From positions 15,457,312 through 15,521,311 of the forward strand of contig OZ024811.1 of NCBI GenBank assembly GCA_964017045.1: DNA of 64,000 bases, in the 5' to 3' direction. Made by a program: the position numbers and the translations under genes. How positions within the stretch are numbered: the first letter of the stretch is position 1; each line of letters begins with the position of its first letter. The DNA is from Omphiscola glabra. Lineage: Eukaryota > Mollusca > Gastropoda > Lymnaeidae. Under the pieces are notes generated by a model. That model was not told where the DNA came from, searched no databases, and saw nothing but the letters and a program-made list of their open reading frames with translations. Shown here in pieces: positions 53,385-64,000 of this stretch.

Positions 53385-56300
53385 CTATTCACTCAACTGA
53401 CACAGCAAAGCAGCTCCCTTGGCTATCCAATAATCTTGTGACATGTTTGATGGCAGTTGGACGGCAACAACATAGTTGGTGGAGTGACCTGCACGACAGA
53501 CAGACAAAATGAATTAAAATTAAAATAAACAAAGCTGATCTGTTAAAAAGAAATTTCACAAAGTATCAATCATTTCAGAGTCGTCTTAACACACTGTTGT
53601 AACGGGCAGCCTTAGAGCTATGTGAATGAGGCAACTGTGCCATTCTGATCCAGCCATGCCATTTGCCATCTTAGAGAGGTGGTGCCAAAATTTCAACAAA
53701 AATTATAAACAATTTTGGTAAAAATTCGAGGAGGGGGGGGGGGGGGCACGCACAATCCATAGACTGCTGCTACTGCTAACCCTAGAGAACTGAAAATGGG
53801 TACACAACTGAATTTGGCAAAGTTTGGAGCATCTTTATTTTCCAAAATATATATATTTTTTTAATCACTGATTGCAAGAATATAGGAAACTTATGTATGG
53901 ATTGATATAATAATAATAATTGGATTAATATTAAGTTATATTTAATATAGGTGTTGTTTTATTGTTGTTATAAGTGTCATTACTTTTGACTAACAAAAGC
54001 CTCAAAACTAAACACACCAATAACAAAGTGAGATGTTCCTGAATGCTTTATTTGAAGTCTTCAACTCCATCCATTTTGTTTTCCCCCTTACCTGTGGTGG
54101 ACAGAACACCTGCCCTCTCTGCTGTTTTATACAGGGGGGCTGAGTACAGAGAATCACTGGGTTCATAGTCCATCTTTGGCTCCATGTGCATCATGGGAAG
54201 GCTTGAATTCATCTGGCCTGTAACATTTATTGATTACATCAGTTTCTGTTCTTCAATTGATATATAGATATTTGATTTCTAGTGTTGGCCAGAAAAGTGA
54301 AGTTAAAACTTAACATAGATACCATATTTACCACAATGGTACAACTCAGGTAAAACAGCATCACAATGAACCACATCAATATTACTTTAGGATTTGTTCC
54401 ATTTTATCCAGGGGCTGAAATAGTGATACACACCTTGTACAGCATCACAGCACACCATCTCATCCCAGTCCCACTTGAAGCCATCCATGAAAAGACCATG
54501 CACCAGGACACCGTCTTCTGGTAGGGTTATCTGTCACATGGCAAGAATAAACTATGTCATAAGAATGTCATGGCATGACCTTATATGATATTATACCCAT
54601 TTGGCTCAGAAGACTTTTTAACCCATTCAATCCAGGGCACTCAGAAATTTTATAATTGGAAACCCCAACCAAAGGGGAGCAACTCCACCCTTACTGGGGG
54701 TAGGTTTTGAAAAAAATTTAAAACAAATCTATTTAACAGTATAATCATATGAAATAAATTGATTTGCATCCATAAATGGTTGCTATATGTGTTGTGTAAC
54801 ATTATTTCCTAATGCTTTTCTTGTTTAAATTCCTAAAAGTCAATTTTCAAGTTGCTGCACGTGTTCCATTCCATCTTGCATACTTGTGGCCTTCTGGATT
54901 AATGAGACACGATTTGTGTAAATAAAACAATTTAGGTTAAGCCCTTCTGGAAAATACCATACTGATATGAGAGCCCCTGGTACAGATTAACTTGTAGTTT
55001 CAGTATAGTTGCCACCTTGATCTAATTACCTCTTTATCCAAAGGTATCTCTTCTCCAAACTTAAGGCTCTGCATTTGTACAGTGACCTCAGCCTGGTCTC
55101 TCATTACTTTGATCATGTTGAACTGAAAGCTGAGGTGGTCGATGGGGAGGTTGTGTTTCCTGGAGTAGTTCTGCAGCGTGCCTGTTAAAAATCCTGTGGC
55201 ACAAACAAATTCAAAAACACAACCTTTAGCAATGGACAAGATATATGTATGACCTCCACTCCTAATGGGCATCTAATTCAGAGTAACAGTCCTTGTATCC
55301 ATTTATATATAAACTTAAACTTTTTCTCTAAATTTCATTACTATTTCACTTAAACAACTGTTTTATTACATTTCCATATTAGTGGAACTTCCAAATTGTT
55401 TCAAAATATGATGAGTTCAACCATACATGACATAATCTTTTCTTTTGAATGGATCCAGCCAACAATGAAAATTATGTATCTTTTCCAAATTTTGAAATGT
55501 TCATACCTTGTGGGAAAAAGAATCCTGAGAGCCAGTAGGACTTAGGCTGACCGTGAACAATCCAGTTGTTAATAAAGGCGCATCTCAGAACCAGGTCTTT
55601 GACCCAGGAGCCCAAGGGTTTAAGTGATGGGTAGGCAGCATTTGCCCATAAACCAGGGACCTATTGAATTAGATGGAACATAAGTCATGGGGACATCTTC
55701 AGGAAATTATTACTTAAGTACCAGTATTAAAAGTTAAATGATAATAATAGGCATTAAAATGTGGACTAGTTGAGAAATGAAAACGCCCCTATATTGGGAC
55801 AGTTAGAATATGTAGACGAATAAATAAATTTAGTTTTGAGCTTATTTCAAGATTGTAATAAAAATTTCTCTCTTTGAATATTTTATAATCGTTGAACCAT
55901 CACTGTAATTTGGGTCTTATATATTCAACTGAATGTATCCTGAAAAAATGTTAACATTTGAGTGGAATAATTAAGTTCTTCTAGTTATGTACTTAAGACA
56001 TATGCTATATTTCATGCCTTATCTGCTGGATGGATCATCTGTCACATCAACAATTTATGCATAATATTTTTTAATTTAAAAAAAAATTATTTAAAATTGT
56101 ATACCTGATTGTTGAGGAAAGCATTGTAAACACGTTCTAGTTCTTCACTCATAACAACAAAACCTTTAATTGCTCTTTGAAGTTGTTCCAGGGAATTCTG
56201 TAAATAAGCATTCATAGGTTTACAAATGATATATTTTTCTAAATGGACATATTTATTGTTTTCACCACAATAATAATCAGGTTAATTATTGACAGTTAGT

Positions 56301-59300
56301 CTTAAATTATGAAGTGATTGCATTTTAAAAAAGCTATTAACCCATACTTTGTGTAAGAACTTGTCAACGTGACAAGGCCTAAATAGAATTACTATTAAAA
56401 AAGACACATTTAAAGTTGAAGTATTCTTATAGACTGACAAAAAAAAGAGGTTTACTATTACATACTATTATCAAACATTTATTGTATATGCTTGCATATT
56501 ATAAATATTACAAGCTCCTACAGCTATTACTATTATTGGAAACAAAACATTGAAATGTGACTAAGTTAATGAAATCTTGAAATTTTACCTTAATAACCTT
56601 AAGCAATTTATTAAATCTGTCCACTTCTTGTTGTAAGACTGTAGTCAACGAATTCATGCGACCCTTCTCGTCCAGCTGTAATTAAAAAACATCAAACCAA
56701 CTACAGTTAAGATGAAATTAACAAAACCATCAGTGTGCACAAACAATCAATTTTTGTATGGGTTTTCTTAACCTTTTAACTTGTGGAATTGCAATTATAT
56801 TACAAATTTTATAATTATCTTTATGATTTTAGGAAAACTAACAAACGGGACCTTCAAACACTTTAACTGTTATTTTTTAAATAATGTACCTTGCCCTTTC
56901 AATATCTTGCATCCACATGAACTTGGGCTAAAAAAATGAATCCCACCAATTTCCTTGAACGAAAGCGGCTAATACAATTCAACACAACTAACCTGAAACA
57001 TCTCTGCGGAGGCTTGCTCAATGTCCAGCTTGTCCATCAGCTTTCCTTTGATGTTTTGGGCAAGTTCGTCAGCGATTTCATCGTTGGACTTGCCTGAGCC
57101 TCCAGAGGACAAGCGGGGCTGGACATCGAGGATCGTGCCTATCAGTGCATTTGTTTCATTGATTTGGAATGCAATGTTGGCATTTTCATGCATGCCAAAG
57201 ATTTCCGGCTGGTCGATCTGAGGAAGTTCTTCAATGTATTGCCTGTACTCTCCGATGGTGTCGTAGAGTGGGGCAAAGTAGATGCCTATTCCAGAGGAAT
57301 AAAGATAATACAACTTTCAATAAAAACTTTTCCATTTTATTTTACTCAATAAAAATTAAAAGTTTGAAATCTTGAAGTAGGCCAATTTTACAGCAAAATC
57401 TTTGGAAGGCTAAATGACCCACTTCCTGTTGTCCTATTAAGCTGAAACTTGGCACATAAACTCGGTGCTGATGACAACACATTCTTTCAAATGTTCAGCC
57501 CCACCTCCAACCCCAAAAATCAGTTTTTCAAGGGGGGAGGAATGTTAATCAGTTGTTCAATGGGTGCTTGTTTTGGTGTGGAGATTAATTGTGTATCTGT
57601 TGCTATGTGCTTTGTATTTGTGACGTATTTGGGTGTGTAGTCAAAATAAATTGTATTTTTGAAGGGGAAAATGAAGGAAATATGAAAATATTTTAACCAG
57701 AACTTTACCAATTTAAATGACTGCTTCTTAATAAATGATAAATCACGTACAATTACCATACATAAATGCAAACAAAAATGCACATAAAGGATTTATATAA
57801 AAAAAATTGTTTTTAAGGGTTGTTCATTTCAAGGATGCAGGGCATTAAAAATTAAATTTTGATGAAATATTGTGAGCTTCAATAACAAGGTTGGAAATTA
57901 GTTTTATTCTAGCACATTTGTATTTCTATAGAAATCTTTAAATCTGAAATATAATTTTTAACCCAAAAATACTTATTATACTTACAGACCTGAAAAACTT
58001 CAAGCGATTACTCATGATCTAGCTGGTAACGGATGTTAAATGAATTATCAGATATTTACTTAAACTAATAAATTAAAATAAAACTTTTTTTGTTAGCAGG
58101 TACCTGAAGGTGAGTATCTATAATCTGGTTGTAAGGTATCTGGCTTGAAGAAAGTCTTCAGAATGGTTCTCAGACATCGTTGGTCTTGGGCATCAGTGAC
58201 TCGACCACCATAGGTGATCTGGAAATATTGCATTACTTTGGTTAAATATTTTCTTTTCTGCATATCAAAATGAGAATTCTATCAAATTGTATTTCCTTTT
58301 GTAAAATTAATGAAAACTGGTCTTGTAAGATATACTTAGAAAAGTTAAATAACATACACAAATTATGAATTCTCACTAAAATAATGGGGGTGTAGTTTTA
58401 GCGGGCCAGATAAGGTTATTAGCATAAGCCAAACTCTGTAAGAACTTCGCTGAATGAAATTCAAAGAATACGAGGCTCACCTCTCCAGTGATGTAGATGA
58501 GAGTGTCCCATGGGATGAAGCCATCAGCACAGAACATCTGGAGGTTGAGGAGAGCACATTCCCTGTCACTGTCACTGAACTCGTACTGTTGGAGTAGAGG
58601 GGCAAAAAAAGAAATCAATAATACTATGGTTATATACCATAATAACAACGCTGCCCTTTGTAGCTAAGCTAGCATTTCATCTGCCTAATAACCAAGAGGC
58701 AAGCTGGTTTGATTTGATCCAAGGATTTTACTTGATTAACTCTCCAGCCATGCAAGTTGCAATTTTTCTTGGGGAGTGGGTCAACCCTGAGTAAATAATC
58801 GCAACCCCAAATCTCAGTATCCTATCACACATACAAAAATTAAGATATAGGTCAACAAATTTTTTAAAAAAATACAAATCAAATGAAAATTCTTCCTTTA
58901 AAAAGTAAACTAAAGTAATTGGGCTTCACCTTTATGTTCCATCCAAGTGGTCCAAATTTCTTTCTCTCCAATATAATGGCATGGAAGAAACAGATTCCAA
59001 ATATGATCCGTCTCCAGTCCAAGCCCAGAACTGAAAAGTTACAAAATTCACAGCAATGCATTTAAAATTGAAAAGATCATGAAGAATTTTCTTAAAATTT
59101 GGACATAGTTTTTTTTTAAATTGTGTATTTGTTAAGGATTGCATAACAGTGTCAGAATATTTAAACCAAAAAATCACTACAAATTATCTGTAAATGTTTT
59201 CTATCTAATCCAGAGTAAAAGCTGTAGACAGTGGTGGCGAATCCAAAAGGGTTAACAGGCCCCTTTGATAGTGAATTAACCTTTAGTGGACCTCAAATAT

Positions 59301-62300
59301 TAAAATAAAAACCCAAAATGCTGTATAGAATTCCTTATACCAGTTTATTCTTAATGCACATAATGAAATTCAAAACAAAAAAAAAATACAAAATAAAATG
59401 GAACTAATGTGATATTAGTTAATTTTTTATTATCCTTATCATTTAATAACTGATTCCATTGCCAGTTAAATGACAAACGAATAAGTTTATTGGTGATAAG
59501 TCAGGCATCCACGAGCTGCATTATTTCACGTGGTGGGTCGAATGCTGCCCACAAGTTGGCGACCCCCCTTTTTTAGAAGCAGTTAATTGTTAACAGTAGT
59601 AAAAACATTCACCGTGCTCCTCAAAGAAACTAGCAGTGACTTCAGCGAATGCCCGCCTCAGGTTGGCACGGAGGCCCTTGGGAGGCTCATTGGTCACTTT
59701 GACAGAGTTCTGCAGCACACTGACAGGGAAATGCTTGGCAGGCATTGAAGATAGGTAGAGGCGGAAGTCTTTGTGAACGTCACCTGGCTTTTCCGCTATG
59801 TCCTTGACCAGTGTCTCCATGGACAACATCCAAGACGCAGCCAGGTGGCAGTTCTGAGGAAGCAAATCAGATTATTTTTTAACTTTTAGAATAATAATTA
59901 TGAATAAAATGTATTTAGAAGATACCAGCCTCTTGCCTTTATAACAGTATAAATGCCTGTCAAGTTAAAAAGGTTATGGATCTTAAAGTAAAACTGGTGA
60001 TTGATGATATTAATTACATTTTTTGATAACTAAATCACCTGCAAAAATATCCAGTCACCATTCTTAGTGGCAGACTGTATCATTTTCTCCGCTACTGGTC
60101 CTTGACCTTGACCCAGTGAAATAGATTGTATTCTGAAAAAAAAAAATTGTAAAAAAAAAAAACATCAACAAACAATCAACCACAGATGACCAAATATATT
60201 AACAATTCAAACACTAAATTGGTTTCTAGTAAACTTTTTAAAAAAATAGTTGTTTTTCAAGATAAGCCACACAAAAAAACAAACGCACAACACTACTTTC
60301 TCAAACCAATTTTCTCTGTTTATTATTGCCTATGGTGAAGAATTGTGAAATTCAAATTTGAGCATTGAAGGATTTAAACTTATAATAAAAGATTTAATGA
60401 TAACCAACAAACATGTATAACTCTGCAAATAAATCCCCATTGCACATCGATACTTGCCTGTCTGTGTATTCCCTTTCTTTAGCAAATCTCAGAAAAGCTC
60501 CCATGGGATCTGAGCCTGTGCTCAAGACAAAGACTAGCGGTGTGATGTTGTTCATGTTGTCGTACAGGTCGGCCAGGCTCACAGCTGGGCTTTCAACAAA
60601 TTGTTGACCCAGATTTGAGCAGACAAATTTATTCACTGCAAAAGTTGTCTGGAAAACACATTCAGCATGACTTGTATGAGACTATATTATTGTTAAATTG
60701 AACTATTGTGGTAAGAGTATGTTTCAATGAATGTTTGTATGACTGACCATTGTTTGTTTTTTTCTCTCTTTGCTTCAGTTTTTAAAAAATTCTGGTATTG
60801 AATTTTAACTCTCCTTCTCTATCAATCTGGGTTCAACATATCACACCCAAACCTTCTCTGTATAAGTGAAGGTCCTTTGCTCCAATAGAAGTCTAGAGTC
60901 AGTTGCTTCTAAAATATTCTAGGATAGTATGGTAAGTACTGTGTTCAAGGCATGTGAATGAAATGGTAAGAACAAGATACGTGAAAGCCTAAAATGACGA
61001 CACAAGGCAATCAAGACAACGTTTCAGCTGAAAACCTTCATCAGCAACCACAACGACGATGAAATAAAAGGGAACAAAAGAAGAACTTGGCTTAAAAAAG
61101 GCATGATGGGAAGTTATTTAAATCCAACATAAAAAAAAAAAAAAGAGTAAAATCTCGTAACGGAAATTTGACTGACAGCAACAAAATTTACCCACACTTA
61201 CAAATCAGTGACGATAAAGCTGTATGAATTTTGAAAAAAAAAAATCCCATCATGGAAACAATGGAAGGGGTTTATTTACAAAAAAAAAAAAAAAAAAAAA
61301 AAAAAATAATCCCATCATGGAAGAGGTTTATTTACAAAAAAAAAAAAAAAAAAAAAAAAAAAATAATCCCATCATGGAAGAGGTTTATTTAAAAAAAAAA
61401 AAATAATAATCCCATCATGGAAGAGGTTTATTTACAAAAAAAAAAAAAAAAAAAAAAAATAATCCCATCATGGAAGAGGTTTATTTACAAAAAAAAAAAG
61501 AAAAAAAAAGGTCCACTGACCATCTCTTCTTTGAAAGCCTTGACAAACATGAGTTTCTGGAAACTGTTGAGTCTCTTGTCCCAGTGACCATTGACTGACT
61601 GCTCATTGGGTTTGAAATGATCTGCCTGAGGTTCTGGTGGCTCGGGTCCATAGCCCTCATAGCTTTCTGGGTTTGCAAAGAACTGTTGGAGAGTGCAAAT
61701 AAGATCAGATATAAATTTGCTTCATGGAATATGTATTTTCAAAATACTAGTAAGTGATGTTAATGTATAGAAAATCGGTTTTGATTACAGTCACACAGAC
61801 CTATTTAAATGTAACTGATCGGCAGAAATACTTGGATTGCATTTATTTTCAATGCTTTAAAGAAAGTTGAAAGCTTTACATGAAAATTTAACACAGAAGA
61901 AATTTTTTTAAGCAAAAAAAATTTTCCAATGATTATCCAAACTAGTATTTTGTGACCCAAAAGGAAGGAATCATCACAATGGCATTAGAAGCGAGATCAA
62001 AAGAGAAACAAGTGGCAAAAATTACAGCACAAACTTGGATGTTCAAGATGTAGCTTTTAACTTGGATGTTCAAGATGTAGCTTTTAACTTGGATGTTCAA
62101 GATCTAGCTTTTAACTTGGATGTTCAAGATGTAGCTTTTAACTTGGATGTTCAAGATGTAGCTTTTAACTTGGATGTTCAAGATGTAGCTTTTAACTTGG
62201 ATGTTCAAGATCTAGCTTTTAACTTGGATGTTAAAGATCTAGCTTTTAACTTGGAGGTTCAAGATCTAGCTTTCAAACAAAACTGCAGTAATTATCTTTA

Positions 62301-64000
62301 TTAATATTTTGTAAATGTTTAAACACATTGTTATCAATCATCTGGATTATTTATTATATGGACTGCAGCTTGTCACCTCTAGGAGAGAAAAATAAATTTC
62401 TACAGTGTTCTATAAAATCCAGGCAATTTTAATGATACATAATAGCAAATCTCCTTAAATTGTCTCCCCTCTTACAGTGCTGCCATCCCCAAGTGTCACC
62501 CAGACAGGCGTTTTGGTCAAGTCATTCTGAATTCCTTTGAAAGCCTCAAAATTGTCACTGAGATCACAGGCCATGTTCCATGTGTTTGGTTTGAGCCACT
62601 CCACCTCTGGCTTCATGGGGCGTTGCTGGGGATGAAATCAACAATGTTAGCATGGTGTTATATAAAACTAATAGAAAATGTTTATATGCATGACCATGAC
62701 TTAAGTTCAAACATTTTTGTTTAATCTAATATAAATTTTGATGTCTGCAAATTTAGTTACTATCAGAAGGAAAGTTATTTATGTTTATTTACAGATAAGT
62801 CACTCACAGGGACACTATCAAATAATAAAGGATAAAAATGAGTGGTTTTAACTGAATGGAAGTAGAGGAGAAATGGAATTAATTTTATGAGATCAACCAA
62901 TTCCTCACCTTATCAATACTTCCAGCTGCACCTCGCAGGAAAAAGCTCCATTCAGGCTCAGAGATAACTTTCCCTGCTTTCATTATCTCTCCACACAGCA
63001 TGAAGGAGAAGACTAACTTGTGCTTTTCAAACAGACCCCTGCAATGTGGTTTACAATGTGGTTTACAATTGTTGTGCTTCGTGATATTTTATGGGTTTCA
63101 GTGGCCTTTCATTGAAATGAATAACTTTTGCACTGTACAAAATGACAATATGACCATGTATATTTTTGAAAATGTTATTTTAAAAACATGATCAACCAGC
63201 AACACTTGGAAATTCAGCCATAAACTTCTTGTAATTCATCACCACAGCTTGTACATTTATATAACCAAATTATTCTATCAACCATCACACTTTCCTATTG
63301 ATTGTTTGCCAGCTTGTGGCTGTGGGTATTCCTAGGGTTGACCAGCAGTAATTTATTTCATTGAACAGTTTACTATCCTGACTAATTCCCCCTCTGAAAG
63401 TTAAACGATGCTGCGGAGTGCCGTCCATGGCTTCACATGTAAATTGATATGGAATGGTTGGTTTTTAATTTATATTTTTTAAGTTCATTTTAATTTGTAT
63501 GTACAGCGTGGTGAGCCCAGCCCTAGGCTGGGGTACCACGCTATAGAAAACTACCCATAATAATAATAATAATATTAAATACAATTATGATGAGCTTCTT
63601 AGCTAGAAGGAGGAGTTGATGAATTACAGAATCCCAAAGGGGATTTGGTAACAGTTAGTAAACACGCTGATATTATCTTGCAACATTGTTGTAAATGCAT
63701 TTGGTAGTTTATGATGAGCTTCTTAGCTAGAAGGAGGAGTTGATGAATCACAGAATCCCCAAAGGGGGATTTGGTAACAGTTACTTGCAACATTGTTGTA
63801 AATGCATTTGGTAGTTTATGATGAGCTTCTTAGCTAGAAGGAGGAGTTGATGAATCACAGAATCCCCAAAGGGGGATTTGGTAACAGCTAGTGAACACGC
63901 TGATATTACCTTGCAACATTGTTGTAAATGCATTTGGTAGTTTCATCCAGGCAAATCTTCAGCCTCAACTGTAGGTCATCCTTCTTTTCACTGCTTTCTA
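53385..64000 (-). CDS. DNAH6: Dynein axonemal heavy chain 6, C-terminal 831 residues
   Basis: Eighteen minus-strand exons join in one frame: 64000-63910 (partial), 63038-62909, 62625-62476, 61682-61521, 60648-60458, 60132-60039, 59853-59613, 59030-58930, 58585-58481, 58218-58104, 57285-56993, 56675-56589, 56197-56105, 55660-55507, 55193-55030, 54530-54434, 54217-54092, 53488-53385 (stop TAG). They cover the end of AAA5, the AAA6 (D6) module with [22 protein letters not shown] and [11 protein letters not shown], the AAA lid ([20 protein letters not shown]) and the dynein C-terminal domain ([42 protein letters not shown], ending LLCQLSE). [20 protein letters not shown] and the YWIAKG...LLCQLSE end point to DNAH6 rather than DNAH1/3/7/12. 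The product is a single-headed inner-arm motor for ciliary beating. About 80% of the gene lies beyond the window. Confidence 0.96.
60456..60461 (-). other. GC-AG splice donor in DNAH6
   Basis: The exon 60648-60458 ends ACAGACAG and the intron starts GCAAGT. Only this border joins EYTDR in frame to [12 protein letters not shown] of the next exon (acceptor at 60133-60134). The GT two codons downstream would break the frame. Confidence 0.88.
61236..61510. repeat. Tandem repeat with poly-A cores, about 5 copies
   Basis: Units of 45-62 bp contain ATCCCATCATGGAAGAGG and TTTATTTAC followed by variable A runs. It lies within 12 bases of the splice donor of DNAH6 exon 61682-61521. The Lys-rich open frame across it is spurious. 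Confidence 0.9.
62031..62276. repeat. 27-bp minisatellite, 9 copies, in a DNAH6 intron
   Basis: The unit is AACTTGGATGTTCAAGATGT plus AGCTTTT. Since 27 is a multiple of three it reads as a nonapeptide repeat (NLDVQDVAF) on the plus strand, antisense to DNAH6. No promoter or flanking coding sequence supports translation. Confidence 0.92.
63350..63575 (+). mobile_element. 3' tail of the CR1/L2-like LINE family
   Basis: Third copy of the 3' UTR: GTGCCGTCCATGGCTTCACA, the hairpin (63504-63542) and a TAATAATAAT tail. Inserted antisense in a DNAH6 intron. Confidence 0.8.
63587..63943. repeat. Tandem ~125-bp triplication spanning a DNAH6 exon end
   Basis: Units 63587-63710, 63711-63817 (about 18 bases shorter) and 63818-63943. 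Each has ATGATGAGCTTCTTAGCTAG, GGATTTGGTAACAG and the last 34 bases of the DNAH6 exon 64000-63910. Only the outermost copy is continuous with the exon; the two others lie in the intron as pseudo exon ends. Confidence 0.93.

Noticed and set aside
60450..60458. Alternative GT donor two codons past the GC donor of DNAH6
   Set aside because: It would put the next exon out of frame and destroy the SLGQGQGP motif.
61224..61406. Lys-rich open frame
   Set aside because: Translation of poly-A runs in an intronic tandem repeat of DNAH6.

Overview
This is a 64 kb piece of an AT-rich eukaryotic nuclear genome. Long introns, many non-LTR and hAT transposon remnants, a broken class A receptor related to molluscan chemosensory GPCRs, and two SPIN-like hAT elements (a family known from horizontal transfer into tetrapods and pulmonate snails) suggest a mollusc, most likely a gastropod. 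The species is an inference. No prokaryotic signals are present.

Only two loci can be named confidently, and both lie in the right quarter. HINT1 (plus strand, 46391-50648) encodes a histidine-triad nucleotide hydrolase. It has two constant exons followed by two alternative, equally long terminal exons that each carry a complete HIT motif. DNAH6 (minus strand, 53385 to beyond 64000) is the C-terminal fifth of an axonemal inner-arm dynein heavy chain. Its 18 exons here join in one frame for 831 residues, and one intron is GC-AG. The two genes converge tail to tail across about 2.7 kb of featureless AT-rich DNA. A third, unidentified small gene (minus strand, 37116-39259) is proposed from three exons whose splice phases agree. 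Its middle exon has been tandemly copied, giving two intact copies and one dead copy.

The left 0-23 kb holds no intact gene. It contains hAT elements and MITEs with recognisable 8-bp target duplications (2208, 4380, 7480, 8809, 12346), minisatellites (37 bp, 41 bp, 32 bp, 63 bp, 22 bp, 31 bp), a receptor pseudogene (about 10.7-11.6 kb), a 5'-truncated CR1/L2-like LINE (12604-14455) and a widely spaced inverted repeat (14640/16446).

The centre (23662-32587) is a roughly 8.9 kb array of about 308 copies of a 29-bp unit that contains the heptamer GGGCAGG. It lies inside a duplicated unit whose flanks recur at 23058-23660 and 32590-34330. To its right are a second degraded LINE (35090-36420), the small gene, a tandem duplication (39255-40290), LINE tails, a PHD-finger remnant with one zinc ligand lost (42711-42944), MITEs and a 21-bp array, before HINT1 begins.
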